A stretch of DNA of 64,000 bases from CAVQZC01 sp963718315 (GTDB lineage: Bacteria; Actinomycetota; Thermoleophilia; Gaiellales; JAICJC01), in the NCBI GenBank assembly GCA_963718315.1, contig CAVQZC010000007.1:248001-312000 (forward strand), read 5' to 3'. The position numbers were made by a program, and so were the translations under genes. Below, piece by piece: positions 22,806 to 31,590 of the stretch; the stretch's first letter is position 1, and every line of letters begins with the position of its first letter. The notes beneath the pieces were generated by a model. That model worked only from the letters and a program-made list of their open reading frames with translations. It ran no database searches and had not been told where the DNA came from.

Positions 22806-23216
22806 TCGATTCGGATCGAGGTGCGCTTCCGGGGTGCCTAGCCCCCGGGGGCGCGGGCGCGGCGAGCGAACTCGCCACTAGGTGGACGCTCCCTCGCAAT
22901 CCTCCCGCGTGTGCGGCGCGGGTTGGGATTGCCGTTTTCGGAAACGTCCCGGTTTCGGCAGCCGAGCCGTCTCAACCAGTGAGACCTCTTGCTTTGCGTG
23001 CCCGCCTCGCAGCGGGTTTGCCATTTTCGATCCGCAGGGTCATCATCGTCCGCAAGGGCACCGGCGGCGTCGCTCGGAGCGGGAGTGTCGGCCTCCCCAC
23101 TTCGGGGTATCCCGGGCGGAAACGGGGCTCGGTTTCCCCCGGTGGAGGCATGCAGCGCTGATGACTGCGGCCGACGCCGGGGCCGTCTGCCGCGACCAGT
23201 ACCATTGGCGATCACC
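22806..23216. other. Gene-poor interval with short dyads and the second dispersed-repeat copy
   Basis: No convincing gene lies here; upstream in-frame extension of the formiminotransferase is not supported. The interval contains GC dyads such as CCCC-ACTT-CGGGG (from 23095) and GGAAAC...GTTTCC (from 23118). At 23080-23117 it carries CGGGAGTGTCG and CGGGGTATCCCGGGC, the same two blocks found in reverse at 4422-4469. Confidence 0.45.
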
Positions 23217-24098
23217 GTGGCACTGATGGAGGCCGTCCCGAACTTTTCCGAAGGGCGCGACCAGACGGTGCTGGACAGCATCGGGTCGGCGATGACCGAT
23301 GCCGGCGGACGGGTGCTCGACATCCACGCAGACCCCGACCACAACCGCTCGGTGTTCACGTGCGTCGGCGACCCGGACTCGTTGGTCGAGGCGCTGGCCG
23401 CCGGTATCGCGGTGGCCGTCGCGGTCATCGACCTCAACCAGCACCAGGGCGTTCATCCCCGCGTCGGGGTGGCCGACGTCGTGCCGTTCGTGCAGTTCGA
23501 CCCCGAGGACGACCAGCCCGAGCGGGCGGCCCGCGCCCTTGCCCGGCGGATCGCCATGCTGGGCCTCCCGGTGCTCGGGTATGCCGAGCTCGGCGGCGGG
23601 CTGCGGCCGGCGTTCTTCCGCCACGGCGGCACGGAGCGGCTGGCCGAGCGGCTGGACAGCGGCGACGTGGTGCCGATGCTCGGGCCGGCCCGGCTGCACC
23701 CGACCGCCGGCGCGGTGCTGCTCGGTGTGCGCCCGCCGCTGGTGGCGTTCAACGTCGAGCTCGACTCCGACGACCTCGAGCTGGCCCGGCTGATCGCCAC
23801 GGCCATCCGGGCGCGGGACGGGGGGCTGCCCGGCGTCCAGGCCCTCGGTCTGCAGCTCGGCAACGGCAACGTCCAGGTGTCGACCAACCTGATCGACATC
23901 GATGCCACGCCCCTTCATGCGGTGGTCGAGCGGATCGAGCACCTTGCCCGGGAAGGCGGAGCCGCCATCCGCGCGGCCGAGCTCGTCGGTCTGATGCCGG
24001 CGTCCGTTGCGTCCGCGGCGGCCGGGGCTGCTCTGCGGCTGCCGGGTATGCGGCCCGACCGCATGCTCGAGGTCTCGGTCCACGGAGAGTTCGGCTAG
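23217..24098 (+). CDS. Glutamate formimidoyltransferase (FTCD N-terminal type)
   Basis: About 293 aa. The signature EAVPNFSEGRD is at the N-terminus. Next come DIHADPDHNRSVFTCVGD and GVHPRVGVADVVPFV (substrate pocket), and GLQLGNGNVQVSTNLIDI at the start of the C-subdomain. The enzyme moves the formimino group of N-formimino-L-glutamate, made by the hut pathway, to tetrahydrofolate, giving glutamate. There is no fused cyclodeaminase domain (length ~293 versus ~540 for the bifunctional form). GTG 23217 or ATG 23226 may start it. It lies upstream of hutH in the same orientation, separated by an inverted-repeat element. Confidence 0.88.
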   Translation: MALMEAVPNFSEGRDQTVLDSIGSAMTDAGGRVLDIHADPDHNRSVFTCVGDPDSLVEALAAGIAVAVAVIDLNQHQGVHPRVGVADVVPFVQFDPEDDQPERAARALARRIAMLGLPVLGYAELGGGLRPAFFRHGGTERLAERLDSGDVVPMLGPARLHPTAGAVLLGVRPPLVAFNVELDSDDLELARLIATAIRARDGGLPGVQALGLQLGNGNVQVSTNLIDIDATPLHAVVERIEHLAREGGAAIRAAELVGLMPASVASAAAGAALRLPGMRPDRMLEVSVHGEFG

Positions 24099-24109
24099 CG
24101 CATTCACCT

Positions 24110-24333
24110 AGAAGCTCTGGCGGGATGCATCGTGGATGGATGGCGCGTGGCGCGCCCAGCAGACTTGCAAGCCGCAGGCTTGCAAGGTTCAGGAGGAATC
24201 TGCGATCCACGCAGATTCCGTATGCATGGCGCGGTGAAGCCCGTATACGGAGTTCATCTGGGCAAGACGCGGCATAGCCTCCTGCGCCGCGCGACGCCCG
24301 CCAGACGCCGCGAGGCATCCCGCCAGAGCTTCT
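24110..24333. mobile_element. MITE-like element with perfect 19-bp terminal inverted repeats
   Basis: AGAAGCTCTGGCGGGATGC (24110-24128) is exactly inverted at 24315-24333, bounding 224 bp. Inside are GGCGCG-TGG-CGCGCC (24142-24156), CTTGCAAGCC-GCA-GGCTTGCAAG (24164-24186), GGAATCTGCG-ATCCA-CGCAGATTCC (24195-24219) and the palindrome CCGTATACGG (24241-24250). There is no convincing ORF and no clear target-site duplication (flanks CCT and TAG). It ends 22 bp before the hutH GTG, so it must contain or displace the hutH promoter. It could be a non-autonomous transposable element or a structured leader. Confidence 0.6.
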
Positions 24334-24355
24334 TAGCGTTACACTGCGCGGCGCC

Positions 24356-25891
24356 GTGGCGGCCACCGTCGAGCTAACCGGGTCGGATCTGTCGATCGAG
24401 GACGTCGAGCGGGTCGCCATCGGCGGCGCCACCGTCTCCCTCACCGACACCGCGCTCCAGCGCATCGCCGCCGCGCGTGAGCTGGTCGAGCGAGCGGTCG
24501 AGGCGGGCACGCCCACCTACGGCGTTAACACCGGGTTCGGGCGCTTCGTCGACGTCGCCATCTCGCGAGAGGACGTCGGCCGCCTGCAGCTGAACCTGCT
24601 CCGCAGCCACGCGTGCGGCGTCGGTGAGCCGTTCCCGCGCGAGGTTGTGCGTGCTGCGATGCTGCTGCGGGCCAATGCGCTTGCCACCGGGGCGTCCGGC
24701 GTCCGCCGGGAGACGGTCGAGCTGCTGCTGGCCATGCTGGCGGCGGGCGTCCACCCGGTGGTGCCGTCGCGAGGCTCACTGGGCGCCAGCGGCGACCTGG
24801 CACCGCTCGCCCACCTTGCCCTACCGCTGGTCGGCGAGGGGCAGGCGGAGCACGGCGGTCAGGTGATGTCCGGCGCCGATGCCCTGCAGCTGGCGGGACT
24901 GGCTCCGGTCACCCTGGACGCCAAGGAGGGGCTTGCGCTGATCAACGGCACCCAGTTCATGGCCGCCATCGGTGCGCTCCTGCTGCGCCGCGGCGAGCGG
25001 CTGGTGAAGACGGCGGACCTGGCCGCAGCGCTGTCGGTGGAGGCGGTTCGCGGCTCGCGGACGCCGTTCTCGCCGGAGATCCAGGCTCTGCGGCCGCACC
25101 CCGGGCAGATCGCGTCGGCGGCGAATCTCTACCGGCTGCTGGACGACTCCCAGATCGTCGAGTCGCACCGCTGGTGCGGCCGAGTCCAGGACGCCTACTC
25201 GCTGCGCTGCTCGCCGCAGGTGCACGGCGCGGTGCGCGACGCCGCCGCCTACGCCGCCGGCGTTGTCTCGATCGAGATCAACGCGGCCACCGACAACCCG
25301 CTGGTGTTTGCCGACCGGGGTGAGGTGCTCTCGAACGGCAACTTCCACGGAGAGCCGGTGGCGATCGCCCTGGACACGCTGAAGATCGCGTTGGCCGAGC
25401 TGGCAGGGATCTCCGAGCGGCGGATCGAGCGGATGATCAACCCGACGATGAGCGAGGGGCTGCCGCCGTTCCTGACCAAGGAGGGCGGTCTCAACTCCGG
25501 CTTCATGATCCCCCACTACGTGGCGGCCAGCCTGGTGGCCGAGAACAAGGTGCTCTGCCATCCCGCGTCGGTCGACTCGATCCCCACCAGCGCCGGCCAG
25601 GAGGATCACGTATCGATGGGCGCGACCGCCGCCGTGCACGCCTGGAAGGTCTGCGACAACGTCGAGCACGTGCTCGCCGTCGAGCTGCTGTGCGGCGCGC
25701 AGGGGCTCGACTTCCTGGATCCACTCAAGCCCGGGCCGGGCATCGGGCTGCTCCACGGAGCGATCCGCGAGCGCTCGCCGCACCTCGAGGACGACCGCAG
25801 TCTGGCCGGTGACATCGAAGCGGTTGCCTCAGCCATCCGCGACGGCAGCCTGCTGGCCGCCGTCGAGTCGAGCTTCGGCGCCCTGCGCTAG
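24356..25891 (+). CDS. hutH: Histidine ammonia-lyase
   Basis: 511 aa, normal length for HutH. The MIO prosthetic-group tripeptide Ala-Ser-Gly lies in GSLGASGDLAPLAHLAL. Also seen are GTPTYGVNTGFGRFVD near the N-terminus (active-site Tyr loop), INGTQFMAAIGA, and the second core YSLRCSPQVHGA with EINAATDNPLVF. The enzyme eliminates ammonia from L-histidine to give urocanate, the first step of Hut degradation, as a cytosolic homotetramer. GTG 24356 starts it, immediately after the inverted-repeat element. The stop overlaps that of the convergent sugar dehydrogenase by 4 bp. Confidence 0.95.
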   Translation: MAATVELTGSDLSIEDVERVAIGGATVSLTDTALQRIAAARELVERAVEAGTPTYGVNTGFGRFVDVAISREDVGRLQLNLLRSHACGVGEPFPREVVRAAMLLRANALATGASGVRRETVELLLAMLAAGVHPVVPSRGSLGASGDLAPLAHLALPLVGEGQAEHGGQVMSGADALQLAGLAPVTLDAKEGLALINGTQFMAAIGALLLRRGERLVKTADLAAALSVEAVRGSRTPFSPEIQALRPHPGQIASAANLYRLLDDSQIVESHRWCGRVQDAYSLRCSPQVHGAVRDAAAYAAGVVSIEINAATDNPLVFADRGEVLSNGNFHGEPVAIALDTLKIALAELAGISERRIERMINPTMSEGLPPFLTKEGGLNSGFMIPHYVAASLVAENKVLCHPASVDSIPTSAGQEDHVSMGATAAVHAWKVCDNVEHVLAVELLCGAQGLDFLDPLKPGPGIGLLHGAIRERSPHLEDDRSLAGDIEAVASAIRDGSLLAAVESSFGALR

Positions 25892-26988
25892 GTCTCGACC
25901 AGCCGGTAGACCGAGCCGCTCAGCGACACCAGGAACAGTCCGCCGCGGGCACCCTGACCGAATGAGCTGATCTCCCTGACCTTCCCGGAGAAGGCCATCG
26001 GCTGTGGGCGCCCGCTGGGTGCCTGCATCTTCCAGACGCGGCCGGAGCAGAAGTCACCGAAGACGTACCAGCCGTAGAGGAACGGGATGTCGGTGCCGCG
26101 GTAGACGTAGCCGCCGGTGACTGCGCAGTTGCCGCCCGGGTTGTGCGGGTACTCGGCGACCGGGAACACCAGCCGCGACCGGTTGATCGGCTGCACCTTG
26201 TAGACGTGGTCGCCCTCGTAGTAGCTCCAGCCGAAGTTCGTCCCGGGGCGCGCCCCGGAGCCCAGTCGGTCGATCTCCTCGTAGCGGTCCTGGCCGACGT
26301 CGCCGATCCACATCGTGCCGGTCACCCGGTCGAACGAGAACCGCCACGGGTTGCGCAGGCCGTAGGCGTAGATCGAGACCCTCGGCGTTGCGCCGCTGAC
26401 GTTGATGCGCAGGATCTTGGAGAGAAACCCGGTCCGCTTCTGGCCGTTCAGGTTGGGATCGCCCTCGCTGCCGCCGTCGCCGAGCCCGTAGTAGAGGTTC
26501 CCGTCCCTGCCGAACGCGATCATGCCGCCGTTGTGGTTGGCGTAGGGCTGGTGGATGGTCAGCAGCACGCGGCGGGTGAACGGGTTGGCGATGTTCCGGT
26601 GGTCAGGCAGGACGTGGTAGGCGATCAGCTGGCTGTCGCCGGCGGGGTCGGTGACCGACACGAAGAAGCGGCCGTCACTTCCGTACCGGGGGTCGAACGC
26701 CATCGACAGCAGGCCCTGCTCGTTGCCCTTGGAGACGCTCCTGGTCAGGTTCAGGAACGGGGTCGCGAGCATCCGCCCGTTCTGGAGGATCCGGATCAGC
26801 CCACCCTGCTGGACGATGAACAGCCGGCTGGTGTCGTTCGGCGCCTCGGTCACGTAGACCGGCCGGTCGAGGTGCGAGGCGACCAGCGCAAGGCCGATGG
26901 CGCGGGTCGTCGCATCGGCTGACCCGAGCGGAGCGCACCCCACCAGGATCGCGCAGATGACGCCGACGATGAGTGCGCGAAGCCTCAC
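25888..26988 (-). CDS. PQQ-dependent sugar dehydrogenase-type lipoprotein (YliI/Asd-like)
   Basis: About 366 aa. The N-terminus VRLRALIVGVICAILVGC is a lipoprotein signal with the lipobox LVGC. Six-bladed propeller motifs follow: FIVQQGGLIRIL, NEQGLLSMAFDPRY, HNGGMIAFGRDGNLYYGLGDGG and AYGLRNPWRFSFD, all hallmarks of the soluble glucose/aldose dehydrogenase family. Members oxidise sugars outside the membrane with PQQ; no PQQ synthesis genes lie in the window. GTG 26988 is chosen because the signal peptide begins there. It sits on the opposite strand between hutH and hutU. Confidence 0.85.
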   Translation of the reverse strand: MRLRALIVGVICAILVGCAPLGSADATTRAIGLALVASHLDRPVYVTEAPNDTSRLFIVQQGGLIRILQNGRMLATPFLNLTRSVSKGNEQGLLSMAFDPRYGSDGRFFVSVTDPAGDSQLIAYHVLPDHRNIANPFTRRVLLTIHQPYANHNGGMIAFGRDGNLYYGLGDGGSEGDPNLNGQKRTGFLSKILRINVSGATPRVSIYAYGLRNPWRFSFDRVTGTMWIGDVGQDRYEEIDRLGSGARPGTNFGWSYYEGDHVYKVQPINRSRLVFPVAEYPHNPGGNCAVTGGYVYRGTDIPFLYGWYVFGDFCSGRVWKMQAPSGRPQPMAFSGKVREISSFGQGARGGLFLVSLSGSVYRLVET

Positions 26989-27061
26989 GCGGCCATGGTA
27001 CCCGCAGCCGCCCGGTGTCACGGCTCGCGTGTGTGGCGCGCTACTGGTAGCGTCCGCGACG

Positions 27062-28759
27062 ATGGTTGCGTCCGCGGTGCACACCGAGGTCGAATCGCTG
27101 GTCGGGGATCTCAGCTCGGTCCGGGCACCCCATGGCAGCCGGCTCCGGTGCAAGGGATGGCACCAGGAGGCGGCGCTGCGGATGCTCTGCAACAACCTCG
27201 ATCCCGAGGTGGCCGAGGATCCCGAGCGGCTTGTCGTCTACGGCGGGTCGGGGCGCGCCGCGCGCAGCCACGAGGCGCTGCGGGCGATCGTCGCCTCGCT
27301 GATCGAGCTCGAGAACGACGAGACCCTGCTGGTGCAGAGCGGCAAGCCGGTCGCCGTCTTCCGCACGCACGCGGGCGCTCCCCGGGTGCTGATCGCCAAC
27401 TCGCTGCTGGTGCCCCGGTTCGCCACCTGGGAGGAGTTCCGCCGGCTGGAGGCCGAGGGGCTGACGATGTTCGGCCAGATGACCGCCGGCTCCTGGATCT
27501 ACATCGGCAGCCAGGGGATCCTGCAGGGCACCTTCCAGACGTTCGCCGCCGCCGGCGAGAAGCACTGGGGCTCGCCCGATCTCAGCGGCCGGACGATCCT
27601 GACGGCCGGGCTGGGCGGGATGGGCGGCGCCCAGCCGCTGGCGGCGTCGCTGTCGGGTGCCGCGAGCCTCAACGTCGAGGTGGATCCGCACCGGATCGAG
27701 CGGCGGCTGGAGACGCGCTACCTGGACGAGCTTGCGAGCGACCTGGACGACGCCGTCGACCGGGTGACCCGCGCGGCGCGCGAGGGGCGCGGCGTGTCTG
27801 TTGGCCTGTGCGGCAACGCCGGTGAGGTGTTCCCGGAGCTGGCGCGACGGGGCGTGCAGTTCGACCTGGTCACCGACCAGACGTCGGCCCACGACATGCT
27901 GAACGGCTACGTCCCGATGGGCATGTCGCTGGCGGAGGCGCTCGCCCTGCGCGAGTCCGACCCCGACCGCTACGTCGCCGAGGCGCGGCGGACGGCCGTC
28001 GAGCACGTCCGCGCCATGGTCGCCATGCAGGAGGCGGGCAGCCATGTATTCGATTATGGCAACAACCTGCGCACCGAGGCGCTCGACGCAGGCTACGCAG
28101 ACGCGTTCTCCTTCCCCGGCTTCGTGCCCGCCTACATCCGACCGCTGTTCTGCCGCGGGGCAGGCCCGTTCCGGTGGGCCGCGCTGTCGGGTGACCCGGC
28201 CGACATCCACCGGATCGACCAGGCGATGCGCGAGGCCTTCCCGGATGACGCCCTGCTGCAGCGGTGGCTCGCGATCGCCCCCGACCGGATCGCGTTCCAG
28301 GGGCTGCCTTCGCGGATCTGCTGGCTGGGGCTGGGCGACCGGGCCAAGGCCGGCCTGATCTTCAACGATCTGGTGCGGCGCGGGGAGGTCTCGGCGCCGG
28401 TGGTGATCGGCCGTGACCACCTCGACACCGGCTCGGTGGCGTCGCCGTTCCGCGAGACCGAGGCGATGAAGGACGGGTCGGATGCGATCGCCGACTGGCC
28501 GATCCTGAACGCGCTTCTGTCCACGTCCTCCGGCGCCTCGTGGGTGAGCGTTCACCACGGCGGTGGTGTCGGCATCGGCAACTCGATCCACGCCGGGCTC
28601 GTGATCGTGGCCGACGGCAGCGCTGAGATGGACGAGCGGCTGGAGCGCGTGCTGACGAACGATCCCGCCATCGGTGTCGCCCGCCATGCCGACGCCGGCT
28701 ACGAGGAAGCGATCGCGACCGCCCATGCCGCCGGTCTGAACCTCCCGATGGAGAACTGA
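27062..28759 (+). CDS. hutU: Urocanate hydratase
   Basis: 565 aa, full length. Signatures: VVYGGSGRAARSHEALRAI near the N-terminus, NAD-binding TAGLGGMGGAQPLAASL, DQTSAHDMLNGYVP, and the active-site region SFPGFVPAYIRPLFCRGAGP with the conserved Cys. The C-terminal part is WVSVHHGGGVGIGNSIHAG. It uses tightly bound NAD+ as an electrophile to convert urocanate to 4-imidazolone-5-propionate. ATG 27062 is the first good start; upstream in-frame codons overlap the divergent lipoprotein promoter. An SDR gene follows 2 bp after the stop, then hutI. Confidence 0.95.
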   Translation: MVASAVHTEVESLVGDLSSVRAPHGSRLRCKGWHQEAALRMLCNNLDPEVAEDPERLVVYGGSGRAARSHEALRAIVASLIELENDETLLVQSGKPVAVFRTHAGAPRVLIANSLLVPRFATWEEFRRLEAEGLTMFGQMTAGSWIYIGSQGILQGTFQTFAAAGEKHWGSPDLSGRTILTAGLGGMGGAQPLAASLSGAASLNVEVDPHRIERRLETRYLDELASDLDDAVDRVTRAAREGRGVSVGLCGNAGEVFPELARRGVQFDLVTDQTSAHDMLNGYVPMGMSLAEALALRESDPDRYVAEARRTAVEHVRAMVAMQEAGSHVFDYGNNLRTEALDAGYADAFSFPGFVPAYIRPLFCRGAGPFRWAALSGDPADIHRIDQAMREAFPDDALLQRWLAIAPDRIAFQGLPSRICWLGLGDRAKAGLIFNDLVRRGEVSAPVVIGRDHLDTGSVASPFRETEAMKDGSDAIADWPILNALLSTSSGASWVSVHHGGGVGIGNSIHAGLVIVADGSAEMDERLERVLTNDPAIGVARHADAGYEEAIATAHAAGLNLPMEN

Positions 28760-28761
28760 GA

Positions 28762-29445
28762 GTGCCCGAGGCCCGCACCGCGCTGCTGACCGGGGTCACC
28801 GGGGGGTGGGGCAGAGCCGTGCTCGACCGCTTCGTCGAGCAGGGCTGGAGCGTCTGCGTCTCGTACTTCGGCGATCCCGGCGACCTCCCCGACGGCGTGC
28901 TCGGCGTCGAGACCGACCTGACCGATCCCGACTCCGCCCAGGCCGCGGCCGACGCCTGCCGCGAGGCGTTTGGCTCGATCGAGGCGCTGGCCTGCGTGGC
29001 CGGCGGGTTCGCGATGGCCGGGCCGATCCAGGACCAGCCGGTGGACGTCTGGCGCAAGCAGTTCGCCCTCAATCTCGACACGGCCTACACGGTCACGCGG
29101 GCCGTCGTCGGCGGGATGGTCGAACAGGAGCGCGGGTCGATTGTCTACGTCGGGTCGCGCGCTGCGCTCCGTCCGTTCCCGGGAGCCTCCGGGTACATCG
29201 TGTCGAAGGCGGCCGTGCTGGCGCTGATGCAGGCCGTCGACGCCGAGGTGCGTGGCCACGGCGTGCGCGCCAACGTGGTCGTCCCCAACGTCGTCGACAC
29301 CCCGCGCAACCGGGAGGAGAACCCGGATGCCGACTTCTCCAAGTGGACGACGGGGGGCGAGTTGGGCCGCGTCATCGAATGGCTGTGCGGGGACGATTCG
29401 GCGCCGCTCTCCGGGGGCGTCATCCCCGCCTATGGGCGTAGCTAG
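28762..29445 (+). CDS. Short-chain dehydrogenase/reductase embedded in the hut operon
   Basis: 227 aa. Cofactor motif is TGVTGGWG (TGxxxGxG), the structural motif near residue 75 is CVAGGFA in place of NNAG, catalytic Ser lies in YVGSRAALRP, and Tyr/Lys lie in SGYIVSKAA (YxxxK). A classical SDR with a short C-terminus (LSGGVIPAYGRS). GTG 28762 lies 2 bp after the hutU stop, and its end overlaps the start of hutI by 14 bp, so it is co-transcribed with histidine catabolism. SDRs are not standard hut enzymes. The substrate is unknown; it might reduce or oxidise a side product of the pathway. Confidence 0.85.
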   Translation: MPEARTALLTGVTGGWGRAVLDRFVEQGWSVCVSYFGDPGDLPDGVLGVETDLTDPDSAQAAADACREAFGSIEALACVAGGFAMAGPIQDQPVDVWRKQFALNLDTAYTVTRAVVGGMVEQERGSIVYVGSRAALRPFPGASGYIVSKAAVLALMQAVDAEVRGHGVRANVVVPNVVDTPRNREENPDADFSKWTTGGELGRVIEWLCGDDSAPLSGGVIPAYGRS

Positions 29446-30658
29446 CGTCCTCATCGACCGGCTGGGGCAGGTTGCCTCGCCGGCCGGTGCAGGCGCGCCG
29501 CTGCGCGGGGAGGCGCTGGGCGCGGTGGACGTCATCGAGGACGCCGCGATCGCGATCGTCGACGGCAGGGTCGCCGCCGTCGGGCCGCGCGACCAGGTGC
29601 TGGCGGTGCACGGGGAGCTGCCGGTGCACGACGCCGGCGGGCGGGCGGCCATTCCCGGGCTGGTCGACTGCCACACCCATGCCGCGTTCGGCGGCGACCG
29701 GGTGGGGGAGTTCGACCTCCGCGCCCGGGGCGCCGGCTACGAGGAGATCGCAGCGGCCGGCGGTGGGATTGCGGCCAGCGTCCGGGCAACACGGGCCGCC
29801 GCGACGGATGGGACGCTGCCCGAGCTGCTGGCAGGCAACCTCGACCAAATGCGACGGGCGGGCACGACCACGGCCGAGGTCAAGTCTGGCTACGGGCTGG
29901 ATCACGACACCGAGCTGGCCATGCTGGACGCGATCCGCCTCGACCACCCGATCGAGACGGCGGCGACATTCCTGGGCGCTCATGCCGTGCCGCCGGAGTG
30001 GGCCGACGGGGACGCCTACCTCGACTTCGTGATCGGCGATGTGCTGCCCGAGGCCGCGAATCGGTGCGAGGCAGCAGACGTGTTCCTGGAGCGCGGCGCG
30101 TTCAGCGCGGCGCAGGCAGAGCGCTACCTACGCGCAGCCGCAGAGCACGGCCTGGCGCTGAGGATGCACGCCGACCAGTTCAGCGAGGCCGGCGGGGTGG
30201 AGCTCGCAATCGCGCTCGGCGCCCGCTCGATCGACCACCTCGAGCAGACCGGCGACGCCGGCGTCGCGGCGCTCGCCGCATCGTCCGTGGCCGGGGTGCT
30301 GCTGCCGGCCTGCATGGTCACGCTCGACCTCCCACGGCCGCCGGCCCGCGCGCTGATCGACGGAGGGGCGATCGTCGCCCTGGCGACCGACCTCAACCCG
30401 GGCAGCGCGTACTGCCACTCCCTGCCGCTCGTCGTCTCGCTGGCGACCATGCTGCTGGGGATGTCGCCTGCCGAGGCGCTGGGCGCCTGCACGGTCAACG
30501 CGGCCTGGGTGCTCGGCCGCAGCGACCGGCTGGGCCGGATCGCTCCTGGATACGATGCCGACGTGGTGCTGCTGGATGCAACGGACTGGCGCCACCTCGC
30601 CTACCACCTGGGCGGCGAGGACGTGCACGCAGTGTTCAAGCGGGGAGTGCTTCTGTGA
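29432..30658 (+). CDS. hutI: Imidazolonepropionase
   Basis: 408 aa, amidohydrolase superfamily. Metal motif DCHTHAAFGGDR, then GYEEIAAAGGGI, EVKSGYGLDHDTEL, LRMHADQFSEAGGVELA (metal His) and ATDLNPGSAYC (metal Asp), all HutI hallmarks. It hydrolyses imidazolonepropionate to N-formimino-L-glutamate, which the formiminotransferase at 23217 can use. ATG 29432 lies inside the end of the SDR gene. Its TGA overlaps the GTG of the next membrane-protein gene. No HutG, HutF or repressor gene is seen nearby. Confidence 0.95.
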   Translation: MGVASVLIDRLGQVASPAGAGAPLRGEALGAVDVIEDAAIAIVDGRVAAVGPRDQVLAVHGELPVHDAGGRAAIPGLVDCHTHAAFGGDRVGEFDLRARGAGYEEIAAAGGGIAASVRATRAAATDGTLPELLAGNLDQMRRAGTTTAEVKSGYGLDHDTELAMLDAIRLDHPIETAATFLGAHAVPPEWADGDAYLDFVIGDVLPEAANRCEAADVFLERGAFSAAQAERYLRAAAEHGLALRMHADQFSEAGGVELAIALGARSIDHLEQTGDAGVAALAASSVAGVLLPACMVTLDLPRPPARALIDGGAIVALATDLNPGSAYCHSLPLVVSLATMLLGMSPAEALGACTVNAAWVLGRSDRLGRIAPGYDADVVLLDATDWRHLAYHLGGEDVHAVFKRGVLL

Positions 30659-31557
30659 ACGAGCTCGCGCGCAGGCTGCGGCAGCTGCCGCTGCCGGAGG
30701 CGGTCGGGTTGACCGGGGTGGCGATGGCGGTCGCCGGCGTGGCGATCACCGCCGACGCGCTCGTGCGCGCGGCCCAGGACACGGCCGGCGCCTCGCTGCT
30801 GGCCTGGTACCAGCGGCTGCTGCTCGGGCTGTGGACGTTCCGGGTCGAGGAGACCCTCTGGTTCACCGCCGGGCTGCTGCTGCTGTGGTGGGCGCTGGGC
30901 AACGGCTGCCGGCTGGGGGGCTGGGCGCTGCCCGCCTCGAGGCTGGCCGGGGGCGTCGCGGTTGGCTTCGCCCTGGTGGCGGTGGCGATCGTCCTCGCGT
31001 CGACGTTCGTCGCGCTCACCGGCCACATCGGCAGCGGGCTGTCGGAGGTGCAGTTCACCGGGCGCGAGCGGGCCTTCACCTGGCTGCGGCAGGTGACCAC
31101 GGCCCTGGCCGGCGGGCTGGTCTGGGCGATCCTCGCTGCCCGCCTGCCCGATGCCGAAGGGCAGCTTCCCAGCCAGGCCGACGAGGAGGAGCTCGACGAC
31201 AGGCCCGACTTCGAGCGGCAGCCGCTGTCGGTCGCTCCGTCGCTGATCCCATTCGAGCCCGCGGCGCCGCAGAACGAGCGCGAGCCGGAGCCGGAACCCG
31301 AGCCGGAGGCCGAAGCGCCGGTCGACCGGCGCTGGCCCGCGCCGGCCCCGATTGGCCCACCGGAGCCCGAGCTACCGGCCGCCGACGGCAACGCCGGCAG
31401 CCCGGCCGCGCGAGCGCGCAAGGACTACCACGACCGGCTCGCCTACTCCCCTCGCCGCGACGAGGCTCGGGCACTGGTCGAGCGGATCGCCGAGCTGGAG
31501 CAGGCGGGCGAGACCGGTGAGGCAGAGCAGCTCGCCGCGCAGCTCGCCGAGCTGTAG
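30655..31557 (+). CDS. Multi-pass membrane protein with acidic Pro-rich tail
   Basis: 300 aa from GTG 30655 (GTGA overlap with hutI). Four predicted hydrophobic helices occupy residues 15-165 (VGLTGVAMAVAGVAITADAL, TAGLLLLWWALG, VAVGFALVAVAIVLAS, TTALAGGLVWAILAA). The cytoplasmic C-terminal half is rich in Pro, Glu and Ala, including a (EP)n run near residue 205 and a C-terminal coiled coil (ARALVERIAELEQAGETGEA). No family is recognised; possibly envelope organisation or scaffold. Position suggests co-transcription with hutI, but a functional link is not evident. Confidence 0.6.
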   Translation: MNELARRLRQLPLPEAVGLTGVAMAVAGVAITADALVRAAQDTAGASLLAWYQRLLLGLWTFRVEETLWFTAGLLLLWWALGNGCRLGGWALPASRLAGGVAVGFALVAVAIVLASTFVALTGHIGSGLSEVQFTGRERAFTWLRQVTTALAGGLVWAILAARLPDAEGQLPSQADEEELDDRPDFERQPLSVAPSLIPFEPAAPQNEREPEPEPEPEAEAPVDRRWPAPAPIGPPEPELPAADGNAGSPAARARKDYHDRLAYSPRRDEARALVERIAELEQAGETGEAEQLAAQLAEL

Positions 31558-31590
31558 GAGCGGCTGCTCAGCCATCGGTAGACTTGGCTG

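Noticed and set aside
22989..23216. Upstream extension of the formiminotransferase frame
   Set aside because: The family begins at EAVPNFSEG; the preceding ~75 residues cover a repeat-rich gap.
24132..24377. 81-codon frame inside the inverted-repeat element
   Set aside because: It is interrupted in sense by palindromes, has no ribosome site and overlaps the hutH start in another frame.
27041..28726. 561-codon open frame on the minus strand
   Set aside because: It is antisense to hutU, which has clear catalytic motifs; no domain is recognisable in the antisense product.
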